DNA from: Muribaculaceae bacterium
GTDB taxonomy: Bacteria; Bacteroidota; Bacteroidia; Bacteroidales; Muribaculaceae
Reading direction: 5' to 3'
DNA: 9,844 nt
Assembly: GCA_017962285.1 (NCBI GenBank)
Contig: JAGCVR010000072.1
Location: forward strand, 1-9,844
Under the pieces are notes generated by a model. The model saw nothing but the letters and a program-made list of their open reading frames with translations, was not told where the DNA came from and did no database searches. Numbering within the stretch: the first letter of the stretch is position 1; every line of letters starts with the position of its first letter. The position numbers and the translations under genes were made by a program. Below, piece by piece: positions 1 to 6,057 of this stretch.

Positions 1-405
1 CATTCCGCTGATATAGTTCAGTATCATGTTCACCATAACTTTGAAATCGGGACGTCGCTTACCCACAAGTGATATGAGCGAGATGCCGTCGAGAGCGCCG
101 AGCGGGTGGTTCGATACGGTGATAAAGCCGCCCGTGGCAGGCATCCTGTCAAGTATCTCTTCGCCTTCCACGTCGAGTTCCAGTCCCAGATTCTCAAGCA
201 TGGCAGTGGGGCATTCCACTCCGGGTTTGTCGTAGCATATCCCGTGCAGCCAGTTCACTTTGTGTAGCCCGATGAACTTCATGAGCCACTTCACCAGTCG
301 CGGTTTTCCGTCCAAAAAAGGCACCATTTTCCGGATATCGTCATAGTTCAGCACATCTGGGCGAACCTGAGGTTCTTCTGCTTTTCTTTTTATTTCTTCT
401 GCCAT
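1..405 (-). CDS. PlsC-like lysophospholipid/hemolysin-type acyltransferase, N-terminal part (cut by window edge)
   Basis: The reading frame starts at ATG 405-403 and stays open for 135 codons to the left edge, so the C-terminus is missing. Residues 97-107 read VSNHPLGALDG, the acyltransferase block I of glycerolipid acyltransferases; His100 and Asp106 would be the catalytic pair. The spacing is H-x5-D rather than the classic H-x4-D, a form I associate with Bacteroidetes 'putative hemolysin' acyltransferases. The family moves acyl chains from acyl-ACP or acyl-CoA to a lipid hydroxyl at the inner membrane. In Bacteroides one such enzyme (GlsA) makes glycine lipids, and this gene could be a relative, but the part visible here cannot decide between that and a lysophosphatidate acyltransferase. 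The charged start (MAEEIKRKAEE) has no signal peptide. The promoter at 436-466 fits this start. The family call is fairly secure; the substrate is unknown. Confidence 0.82.
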   Translation of the reverse strand, partial: MAEEIKRKAEEPQVRPDVLNYDDIRKMVPFLDGKPRLVKWLMKFIGLHKVNWLHGICYDKPGVECPTAMLENLGLELDVEGEEILDRMPATGGFITVSNHPLGALDGISLISLVGKRRPDFKVMVNMILNYISGM

Positions 406-435
406 GGTTCTTTCGTATCTTAACGTATTAACTGA

Positions 436-466
436 CAAAATTACAGATTTCTGAGCAATGATGCAA
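436..466 (-). promoter_or_regulatory. Bacteroidetes-type promoter for the acyltransferase gene
   Basis: Read on the minus strand, TTG (466-464) is followed by 20 nt and then TAATTTTG (443-436), an exact match to the TAnnTTTG -7 box used by the Bacteroidetes primary sigma factor. Transcription would begin near 431, leaving a leader of about 25 nt before the ATG at 405. Confidence 0.7.
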
Positions 467-567
467 CTTTTTCTCCACAACCTCAATCCCGTGTGTGTTA
501 AAAACCAATTATTTACAGTTAAATCAACAAGAAATTTACCACATAGTTGTAAAAATTACTAAAAATA

Positions 568-599
568 TTTGCAAAATACCAAACTACGCATTATCTTTG
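568..599 (+). promoter_or_regulatory. Bacteroidetes-type promoter for the two-gene operon at 672-1535
   Basis: TTTG (568-571), a 20-nt spacer and TATCTTTG (592-599) match the -33/-7 consensus fully. The predicted transcript starts near 606 and has a leader of about 65 nt that contains the 16-bp tandem duplication. It is divergent from the acyltransferase promoter; about 100 nt of AT-rich DNA separate the two. Confidence 0.75.
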
Positions 600-637
600 C
601 AACACATTCTTCCGGGTCACACAATCAATCTTTAATA

Positions 638-669
638 TTAAATCTATTACAAGTTAAATCTATTACAAG
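638..669 (+). repeat. Exact 16-bp tandem duplication in the 5' leader
   Basis: The unit TTAAATCTATTACAAG occurs at 638-653 and again at 654-669 with no spacer or mismatch. The second copy ends 2 nt before the ATG at 672. It replaces the ribosome-binding region, so it may simply be a recent slippage duplication. It could also affect translation, since copy number sets how far the start codon lies from upstream leader sequence. Confidence 0.9.
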
Positions 670-671
670 TC

Positions 672-1097
672 ATGAAGGAAAACACACAAGAATATCGCAA
701 AGAAAGAAACCGCGAATTCTATGAAATCTATCACAAGACCTTTAAGGAATTTCTCGATGCCGGTACAGCGCATCCCAGGGTGCGGGCGGTGTCTTTTGCA
801 GTGGAACACGGTAATCCGCATTATCATGTGAGCCTTGAAAGAGCTCTGCATGTGGTGCCACGCATTCTCAAAGGCGACAAGAGCATCCTCAAACGAAAGT
901 CGCTCCAGGAGCAAATGTGGCTGGAGATTGCCCAGAAAGTGAGGGCACTGCTCAAGGAAGACGGGATGGGGTTGAAGCAGGCAATCTGCTTTGTCATTAC
1001 CCACTGTCGCGCTTCGCGGTTTTTTATCACTGCCGACTATGCTCGGCACATTGTGGGCGCACATAAACAGAAAGTGCGCGCGTTGTTCAACTTTTAA
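672..1097 (+). CDS. Unrecognised 141-aa protein with a duplicated internal motif
   Basis: I do not recognise this family. The protein is soluble and basic, has no signal peptide or membrane segment, and starts with a charged helix (MKENTQEYRKERNREFYEIY). Two stretches align with one gap: residues 39-62 (AVSFAVEH...HYHVSLERALHVV) and about 103-127 (AICFVITH...RFFITADYARHIV). They share the pattern A-[VI]-x-F-x-[VI]-x-H, then an aromatic, then [VI]-[ST], then A-x-x-[VI]-V. This points to an internal duplication of a small fold. The linker (about 68-100) is Lys/Arg/Glu-rich and likely helical. ATG 672 is chosen because of the promoter at 568-599 and the codon quality. The gene lies 18 nt before the next one, so the two are probably co-transcribed. 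The 'RFY/FxxS..A..IV' signature reminds me of small DNA-associated or phage-linked proteins of Bacteroidales, but that is recollection and not evidence. An antisense frame covers most of it and is judged a shadow. Confidence 0.72.
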   Translation: MKENTQEYRKERNREFYEIYHKTFKEFLDAGTAHPRVRAVSFAVEHGNPHYHVSLERALHVVPRILKGDKSILKRKSLQEQMWLEIAQKVRALLKEDGMGLKQAICFVITHCRASRFFITADYARHIVGAHKQKVRALFNF

Positions 1098-1115
1098 CGC
1101 CTCAACAAATCAACT

Positions 1116-1535
1116 ATGGAAAACATTCAGGAAAACAGAATTATCAACATCGACATCAATGAGATTCTAAACAGAATCTATTCCGAAAGTGCGTTTATTT
1201 ACGTTACCAACCCCGAAACGTTCCGGCTCAGTTCCGACCAGAACAAACTGGTAATTACCAAGCTCCATGAAGGCTTCGCAGCACTTGCGCGGCGAATCAG
1301 CGGATATACTGCGGCAATCGACTTTTCCGTTACAGACCTTGCCATCGCCGTTACGCTCCGCAGTGACCCTCCGGCACAATCCAACTTGAAAACCGTTGTT
1401 GCCGAAAACATTAAGACTGCCCTCACCGCCTATGCCCTGATGGTCTTTTATCACGACCACACTCCACGATACGAGAACACATGGCATAGTGCCCGCTCGC
1501 AACTAACGGCGGCTTTTGCCATTATGGACAACTGA
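1116..1535 (+). CDS. Unrecognised 139-aa cytoplasmic protein, second gene of the operon
   Basis: I cannot assign this to a family. The protein begins MENIQENRIINIDINEILNR and has no signal peptide or strongly hydrophobic segment. It appears to be mixed alpha/beta: an N-terminal helix (about 12-22), beta-like stretches around residues 26-31 and 45-50, a helical middle and an Ala-rich C-terminal helix (about 123-137). A short acidic/aromatic patch, FYHDHTPRYENTWH (about 112-125), with two His and one Asp close together, is the most distinctive part and could bind a metal, though nothing proves it. The gene starts 18 nt after the upstream stop and shares the promoter at 568-599. The transcript ends at the hairpin at 1590-1619. 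As with its partner, no Shine-Dalgarno sequence is visible. The pair may work together, since they are the only two genes in the transcript. Confidence 0.7.
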   Translation: MENIQENRIINIDINEILNRIYSESAFIYVTNPETFRLSSDQNKLVITKLHEGFAALARRISGYTAAIDFSVTDLAIAVTLRSDPPAQSNLKTVVAENIKTALTAYALMVFYHDHTPRYENTWHSARSQLTAAFAIMDN

Positions 1536-1589
1536 GTCTGGTGCTTCCTATGCCAGTGTGGTTAGGATAAACCGAATAAGCAGAAAATG

Positions 1590-1619
1590 AAAGTGTTGCA
1601 ATTTGCGACACTTTTCTTT
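1590..1619 (+). terminator. Intrinsic terminator of the small two-gene operon
   Basis: Positions 1590-1599 (AAAGTGTTGC) pair with 1605-1614 (GCGACACTTT) to give a 10-bp stem with one G-T wobble and a 5-nt AATTT loop. A T-rich run, TTTTCTTT, overlaps the stem end and continues to 1619. It lies about 55 nt after the stop at 1535. The stem also contains the -33 element of the next promoter. Confidence 0.7.
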
Positions 1620-1626
1620 ATCTTTG
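1596..1626 (+). promoter_or_regulatory. Bacteroidetes-type promoter for the pseudouridine synthase/kinase/regulator operon
   Basis: TTG at 1596-1598, a 20-nt spacer and TATCTTTG at 1619-1626 match the consensus. The -7 octamer is identical to that at 592-599. The -33 element lies inside the left arm of the terminator stem, so the two signals overlap. The transcript would start near 1632 and have a leader of about 60 nt. Confidence 0.7.
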
Positions 1627-1691
1627 CAGAAAAATCATTGCACCGAATTCCGGTATAAGGTTTCAGGTGTGAATTTAAAAAACTTCTGAAA

Positions 1692-2609
1692 ATGAGACAA
1701 AAGACCACACATGTCCACATAGCGCGCCACCGCGACAATATCGCCAGGTTTACCGTAGCAGCCGATGGAACCCTGCTCGAAACAGTGGCACAGTTCTTGC
1801 CCGACCATAAGCCCACCAAGCTGAAATCGATGCTGCGGCACAACCAGTTCGCCATCAACGGCATGCCATCCACTCAGTTCAACCGTCCGGTTGCGGCTGG
1901 TGATATTCTCGAAGTGAATTTCGACAATTCGTTCCAGACCTTTTCTCATCCTAAACTCAAGATTGTTTACGAGGACAATCACATCATGGTGGTGGATAAG
2001 GCCTACGGACTGCTTTCCACCGGCACCCCGAAAGAAAAGGATGAGACTGTGTTCGGAATTCTGCGTGCTTATGTGCAACGACGCAACCCTCTTGCACATA
2101 TTTATGTAGTGCACCGTCTCGACCGCGACACTTCGGGGCTGATGATTCTGGCACGTTCCAAGCAGGCACGCGACCTGCTCACAACCCAGTGGAACAACCT
2201 TGTTGAGAAACGCCTCTACCAAGGTGTTGTGGAAGGTGTCATGAGCGACAGCAACGGCACGATAGAGCAATATCTCACGGATGACGAGAACAACTATGAA
2301 GTGCAGGTTACATCCGACAAGAAAGCCGGCAAAATCGCCGTGACACAGTATGCAGTCATTGAGCGTGGAAGACATTTTTCTCTCCTGCAGTTTCAAATGA
2401 GAACGGGCAGGAAAAACCAGATTCGGGTAGCGATGAAATCGATAGGGCATCCCATCAGCGGTGACCGGAAATACGGGGCAAGGCCGAACGGCATCCACAG
2501 GCTTGCGCTTCATGCTACGTCGCTTTGTTTCCACCACCCTGTCACAGACCAACTGCTTAAGTTTGAATCTCCCATTCCGTCGTCTTTCATTGTTCAACTC
2601 AACACTTGA
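1692..2609 (+). CDS. RluA-family RNA pseudouridine synthase with N-terminal S4-like domain
   Basis: This 305-residue protein converts specific uridines of rRNA or tRNA to pseudouridine in the cytoplasm. Residues about 15-76 form an S4-like RNA-binding region (LKSMLRHNQFAINGM...GDILEV). The catalytic domain starts at about 90 with IVYEDNHIMVVDKAYGLL. Motif II, HRLDRDTSGL, is at 141-150, with Asp144 as the catalytic nucleophile. The C-terminal motifs are RTGRKNQIRV (237-246) and GHPISGDRKYG (252-262). The RTGR motif usually continues T-H-Q-I-R-V-H; here it reads K-N-Q-I-R-V-A, so both the usual His residues are replaced. Family length is normal. I cannot say whether it acts like RluC, RluD or TruC, so no symbol is given. 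ATG 1692 follows the promoter at 1596-1626. The stop lies 14 nt before the kinase gene, so the three genes to 4409 likely form one operon. Confidence 0.93.
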   Translation: MRQKTTHVHIARHRDNIARFTVAADGTLLETVAQFLPDHKPTKLKSMLRHNQFAINGMPSTQFNRPVAAGDILEVNFDNSFQTFSHPKLKIVYEDNHIMVVDKAYGLLSTGTPKEKDETVFGILRAYVQRRNPLAHIYVVHRLDRDTSGLMILARSKQARDLLTTQWNNLVEKRLYQGVVEGVMSDSNGTIEQYLTDDENNYEVQVTSDKKAGKIAVTQYAVIERGRHFSLLQFQMRTGRKNQIRVAMKSIGHPISGDRKYGARPNGIHRLALHATSLCFHHPVTDQLLKFESPIPSSFIVQLNT

Positions 2610-2623
2610 ATACTGCTTGCGCC

Positions 2624-3664
2624 ATGAAAAAACGGGAGATTAATATTCACATTCTCTGCTGGATAATCATTATCTTCTTACCCATTTTCTTCTATGGGCA
2701 GGATGAAGGAGTGATGGCGTATGCCGAACGTTTTCTGCGCTCTTTCGGTGGTCCTTTAAGTTATGTGGTGGTGTTCTATTTTAACTATCTCTGGCTCGTT
2801 CCAAAACATTTTTTCAGCGTAGAAAAAAGTGGAAAACGAGATTTTGTTCTTTGGAATATCCCCCTCATTATCATAGCCATCATAATAAATTCTATCTGGT
2901 GGAGATTGATGCTCAGATTTTTCCCCATACCGGCACAATATCACACCAACTATTGGCTTGCCCCATATTTCTTCCATGCAACGCTCATGCTCGTGCTCAT
3001 AACCACTCTGAGCATCGCCCTGCGAATGATGCAACGATGGCAACTGATGGAGCAGCGGCGCAAAGAAGCGGAGCAGTTGAGAATTGAGGCGGAATTAAGC
3101 AATCTGCGCCACCAGCTCAATCCTCATTTCCTGCTTAATACGTTGAATAATATCTATTCGCTCATAGCAATCGACTCTGGGAAAGCGCAGGATGCAGTGC
3201 AGGAACTCAGCCGTTTGCTCAGGCACATGCTCTACGACGACCGAAACGGAACAGTGCCTCTCTACAAGGAAATGGAGTTCATCCGCGATTACATCAGCTT
3301 GATGAAGATTCGGCTTACCGACAATGTTACTGTTGATACTAAACTCAACATTTCCCCGCAGGATGCGACTCCCATTGCTCCGCTGATTTTCATCTCTCTA
3401 ATAGAGAATGCCTTCAAGCACGGCATTTCCCCCACCGAGAAGAGTTTTATATCGGTGGAAATCAATAACCAGAACGGGGTGGTGTCGTGCCGGATATCAA
3501 ACGCCAATTTCCCGAAATCGAGTGATGACCTGGGAGGGTCGGGAATAGGGCTGAAGCAGCTTGACCGACGGTTGAAAATGCTCTATCCCGAGAAATATTC
3601 ATGGACTCATGGTGTCTCGCCCGATGGCACCACCTATCAGTCATCTATTACTATCAACACTTAA
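2624..3664 (+). CDS. LytS/YehU-type sensor histidine kinase (His_kinase family)
   Basis: This 346-residue membrane kinase senses an unknown signal and phosphorylates the regulator encoded next to it. About four hydrophobic segments occur in the first 135 residues (about 9-24, 43-60, 76-93 and 115-134), with no large extracytoplasmic sensor domain. A short helical linker rich in Glu, Gln and Arg (139-160) leads into the H-box LRHQLNPHFLLNTLNN (161-176); His168 is the likely phosphoacceptor of this family. The ATP-binding N-box is ENAFKHG (261-267) and the G-box GSGIGLKQLDRRL (305-317). An in-frame TTG at 2606 would extend the N-terminus by six residues and overlap the upstream stop, but ATG 2624 is preferred: it gives MKKRE before the first membrane segment, and TTG starts are rarer. 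It is followed after 13 nt by the LytTR regulator. This arrangement is common in Bacteroidetes. Confidence 0.94.
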   Translation: MKKREINIHILCWIIIIFLPIFFYGQDEGVMAYAERFLRSFGGPLSYVVVFYFNYLWLVPKHFFSVEKSGKRDFVLWNIPLIIIAIIINSIWWRLMLRFFPIPAQYHTNYWLAPYFFHATLMLVLITTLSIALRMMQRWQLMEQRRKEAEQLRIEAELSNLRHQLNPHFLLNTLNNIYSLIAIDSGKAQDAVQELSRLLRHMLYDDRNGTVPLYKEMEFIRDYISLMKIRLTDNVTVDTKLNISPQDATPIAPLIFISLIENAFKHGISPTEKSFISVEINNQNGVVSCRISNANFPKSSDDLGGSGIGLKQLDRRLKMLYPEKYSWTHGVSPDGTTYQSSITINT

Positions 3665-3677
3665 ATCTTTTATTACT

Positions 3678-4409
3678 ATGATTTCAATCCGTTGTGCCAT
3701 CATCGACGACGAGCCTCTTGCCATTTCACTTTTGGAGAGTTACGTCGTTAAAGTCCCTTTCCTTAAGTTGGAGGGAAAGTTCTCCAGTGCTGTCAATGCT
3801 GTGGAGGAACTGAAAGAGAATCATGTGGATCTCGTTTTCCTCGACATACAAATGCCCCAGCTCAGTGGTATGGAACTTGCCAAAATGATTCCCAACACCA
3901 CGAGAATCATCTTTACTACGGCATTCAGCCAGTATGCAATCGACGGGTTCAGGGTCAATGCTCTCGATTATCTGCTTAAACCCATTTCTTTCGGACAGTT
4001 TCTGGAGGCCGCCAACAAGGCTCTTCAGTGGTTTTCTCTGAAAGATGAGTCCGACAAGACAGAAACCGCTGCTGCCGGCGAACAGCTGCCGCCGCGTTCC
4101 ATGTTCGTAAAGAGCGAATACAAGATACTGCAGGTTCAGTTCAGCACTATTATGTACATAGAAGGGCTCAAGGACTATGTGAAAATCTACACTACGGTTT
4201 CGTCTCATCCCATTCTCTCCCTGATGAGCATGAAATCCCTCGAGGCGATTCTGCCTCCCTCGCAGTTCATACGTGTTCATAAGTCGTTCATTGTGGCTAA
4301 AGACAAGATCACCGAAATCGACCGCAATCGTATCGTTTTCGGTGATACTTACATCCCTGTGGGGGATTCCTACCGACAGGCTTTTCTCAACTTCATCTCG
4401 GCGAAATAA
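3678..4409 (+). CDS. LytTR-family response regulator
   Basis: This 243-residue protein is the DNA-binding partner of the upstream kinase. The receiver domain covers about 4-118: the acidic pocket is IIDDEP (8-13, Asp10/Asp11), the phosphoacceptor is Asp56 in FLDIQMP, Thr80 or Thr81 is the switch residue, and Lys101 lies in LLKPIS. The LytTR DNA-binding domain spans about 141-243 and has the family's typical IMYIEGLKDYVKIYT (158-172), FIRVHKSFIV (197-206) and IPVGDSYR (226-233) blocks. An Ala/Glu-rich linker (about 124-138) joins the two. A longer frame opens at 3609 inside the kinase gene, but it adds 23 residues unrelated to the receiver fold; ATG 3678, 13 nt after the kinase stop, starts directly at the first receiver strand. 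Targets are unknown. The gene ends 4 nt from the convergent capsid-like gene, and no clear terminator lies between them. Confidence 0.95.
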   Translation: MISIRCAIIDDEPLAISLLESYVVKVPFLKLEGKFSSAVNAVEELKENHVDLVFLDIQMPQLSGMELAKMIPNTTRIIFTTAFSQYAIDGFRVNALDYLLKPISFGQFLEAANKALQWFSLKDESDKTETAAAGEQLPPRSMFVKSEYKILQVQFSTIMYIEGLKDYVKIYTTVSSHPILSLMSMKSLEAILPPSQFIRVHKSFIVAKDKITEIDRNRIVFGDTYIPVGDSYRQAFLNFISAK

Positions 4410-4413
4410 GGCA

Positions 4414-5847
4414 TCAGTCAGTCTTCACTATGCGCACATGAGCCTTGGGGTAGCGAAGCACAAGGCAGCTCGCTTCGGTCAGCACCGTGGCATCCACATT
4501 GCGCACTCCGCTTGCCTTCAGGTTGAGCGATTCGGCGGTGAAGGGCACATGACTGTATTTCTGCATGTACTCGGGGTCGATGATGAGGCCGTCGTCGGCT
4601 CGCCCGCATTCATCGAACACTTCGCTCATCAGTACGTAGAGCGTGCCGAATTTGCTGCGCAGCTCGGTGAAATCGATGCCCCACTTTGCCACGCTCTCGC
4701 CGGCAGTAATTACTTTTGTGTAGTCCTGCTTGTTCAGGGCACTGATAAGTCCTGAACCGCCAATAAGCACTTTGCGCTTGCTGCCTGCATTCCCGGTGAA
4801 TGCCGTTCGCATCATTTCCACAATCCGCTCGGAGGTGAAATTCGTGTAGTCGAATTGCTGGCCTGCCTGATACCAGATTCCGCCGGTGAACATGATCATC
4901 TCTTTCTTAACGGGGTCCCACACGCGGCCTTTACGCCCGAACAGGAATGATTTCTCCATACCGAGGCGCATGTCGTAAACGGCAGCTTCCTCCTGGTCGG
5001 TGAGGCTCCAGCCAACTTCCTTGTTCTGCAGGCGCTGGAGGGTTGACTGCTCAATCTGCATCTTGAAAATCTGGCAAAAATTCTGGGCTTTCTGGGGGAG
5101 TGCCTCGAATTGGGGCGACATCACATCCAGCTCGCTTGCCGCGCGTCCCATGCGGATAAGCACCGAGTTTTGCGCTATCGACGGCACGCAACCTGCCACA
5201 CCGTTTATGGTCTTGCCGTTTACGGCTTTCACCACAATTCCGTTGCCCGCGCCGTTACGCTCCAGCACATAGAGTTCAAGGTCGTTGGCCGACAATGTCT
5301 CGCCGTCGTCCTCATAGCCCTTCACACCCTGAACCAGAATAGTGTCGCTCACGTCGAAAATCTGGTCGTTGTCGGTGAACAGAATGCGGCGTGTTCCGTC
5401 GTTGTTCTCGTCATTGTCGTCTTCGTCGAGAAATCTCGCCGCCTTTGCGGTAGTGGGTTTGGTATCTACGTTGTAGTAGTCCACGATCATGCTCTTGGCA
5501 TGCTTTGAGCCAGCCTGGCGCGACAGCTGGTCAACCGGTGTCGCCATGGGGCGGATTTTCGTAATCTCGCGGTCCACTTCGTTAAGAAGCATGCCCGGAG
5601 CTTCTTCGCGGGTAACGTCGGTAGTGAGCGGACCGTCCACCACATGTTTCCCGCCTTCCGCTCCCGGAATCACAATTGCTGCCATTGCAAGCATTGCGCC
5701 GCCGTTCGAGCAATCGGCAAGAAAAGTTACAAATGCCAGAGCTGTCGCTATGGCCAGAATAATCATCGCGCGGTGGCGACTCATCCATCGTGCCGCCTTT
5801 ACCGTGGCACTCACTGCATTTTTTGTGCAAAACATTTCATTTTTCAT
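4414..5847 (-). CDS. Phage major-capsid-like protein (SU10/DUF5309-like) with hydrophobic N-terminus
   Basis: The 477-residue product reads like a tailed-phage major capsid protein of the HK97-fold type found in Bacteroidetes elements. VDGPLTTDVTREEAPGMLLNE starts near residue 70, followed by KIRPMATPVDQLSR (97-110). The body has FCQIFKMQIEQS (257-268), RKGRVWDP (305-312), FTGGIWYQAG (320-329) and KRKVLIGGSGLISALNK (357-373), and ends in a beta-rich C-terminus. Unlike a normal capsid protein it begins with a basic stretch (about 17-26) and a hydrophobic segment (28-45), then a second short one (51-60), suggesting membrane anchoring. A very acidic run, DEDDNDENND, is at 141-150. A Cys follows the hydrophobic segment (LADC, 43-46), but Asp before it makes a lipobox unlikely. 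ATG 5847 is preferred over ATG 5904, which lies within about 15 nt of the predicted transcription start. No portal, terminase, protease or tail gene is visible nearby. The family call rests on pattern recall and has not been searched. Confidence 0.68.
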   Translation of the reverse strand: MKNEMFCTKNAVSATVKAARWMSRHRAMIILAIATALAFVTFLADCSNGGAMLAMAAIVIPGAEGGKHVVDGPLTTDVTREEAPGMLLNEVDREITKIRPMATPVDQLSRQAGSKHAKSMIVDYYNVDTKPTTAKAARFLDEDDNDENNDGTRRILFTDNDQIFDVSDTILVQGVKGYEDDGETLSANDLELYVLERNGAGNGIVVKAVNGKTINGVAGCVPSIAQNSVLIRMGRAASELDVMSPQFEALPQKAQNFCQIFKMQIEQSTLQRLQNKEVGWSLTDQEEAAVYDMRLGMEKSFLFGRKGRVWDPVKKEMIMFTGGIWYQAGQQFDYTNFTSERIVEMMRTAFTGNAGSKRKVLIGGSGLISALNKQDYTKVITAGESVAKWGIDFTELRSKFGTLYVLMSEVFDECGRADDGLIIDPEYMQKYSHVPFTAESLNLKASGVRNVDATVLTEASCLVLRYPKAHVRIVKTD

Positions 5848-5921
5848 GATAAATAAAAATTTTTGGTTAATAATTCTCGCCACCCGCAGGTGGCTTCTGT
5901 TCATTCTTCTGTCTCACGTTG

Positions 5922-5952
5922 CAAAATTACCATCGTGCGCCAGGGTCTTCAA
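5922..5952 (-). promoter_or_regulatory. Bacteroidetes-type promoter for the capsid-like gene
   Basis: On the minus strand, TTG (5952-5950), 20 nt and TAATTTTG (5929-5922) match the consensus. The predicted start of transcription near 5917 gives a leader of about 70 nt to ATG 5847, ending in an A/T-rich stretch. This indicates that the gene has its own promoter and is not only read from a phage operon. Confidence 0.7.
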
Positions 5953-6004
5953 TGCTGTTTTCGCCAAATGGCAGATGATGGTTGAGAACCGCCTGAATCC
6001 ATGT

Positions 6005-6035
6005 TTTGCTATCTCAAGAAAATTCATTATTTTTG
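6005..6035 (+). promoter_or_regulatory. Bacteroidetes-type promoter for the glutaminyl-cyclase-like gene
   Basis: TTTG at 6005-6008, a 19-nt spacer and TATTTTTG at 6028-6035 match the consensus. Transcription would begin near 6041, which excludes the in-frame ATG at 6001 and fixes the start of the downstream gene at 6058, with a leader of only about 17 nt. Confidence 0.68.
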
Positions 6036-6057
6036 TAAATCAAAAACAATCAGCGCT

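Noticed and set aside
406..671. Possible small RNA, tRNA or extra small gene in the intergenic region
   Set aside because: Only the two divergent promoters and the tandem duplication can be supported. I found no cloverleaf, strong hairpin or convincing short frame.
663..1064. 133-codon minus-strand open frame opposite the first small gene
   Set aside because: The plus-strand frame has a full-consensus promoter, operon spacing to the next gene and an internal duplicated motif. The antisense frame has none of these.
1635..2597. 320-codon minus-strand open frame
   Set aside because: It lies entirely antisense to the pseudouridine synthase, whose catalytic motifs are unmistakable. The translation has no family-like pattern and no promoter.
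2606..2623. TTG start for the histidine kinase overlapping the upstream stop
   Set aside because: The six added residues are neutral and not family-like, while ATG 2624 gives a normal MKKRE start just before the first membrane segment.
3609..3677. N-terminal extension of the response regulator
   Set aside because: It overlaps the end of the kinase gene, and the receiver domain starts immediately after ATG 3678.
4273..4755. 160-codon plus-strand open frame bridging the regulator and capsid-like genes
   Set aside because: It overlaps the LytTR domain in another frame and is antisense to the capsid-like C-terminus; both of those frames make clear protein sense.
5710..5712. Lipoprotein signal (LADC) in the capsid-like protein
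   Set aside because: Asp at the position before Cys does not fit the lipobox consensus, so a membrane-spanning segment is the better reading.
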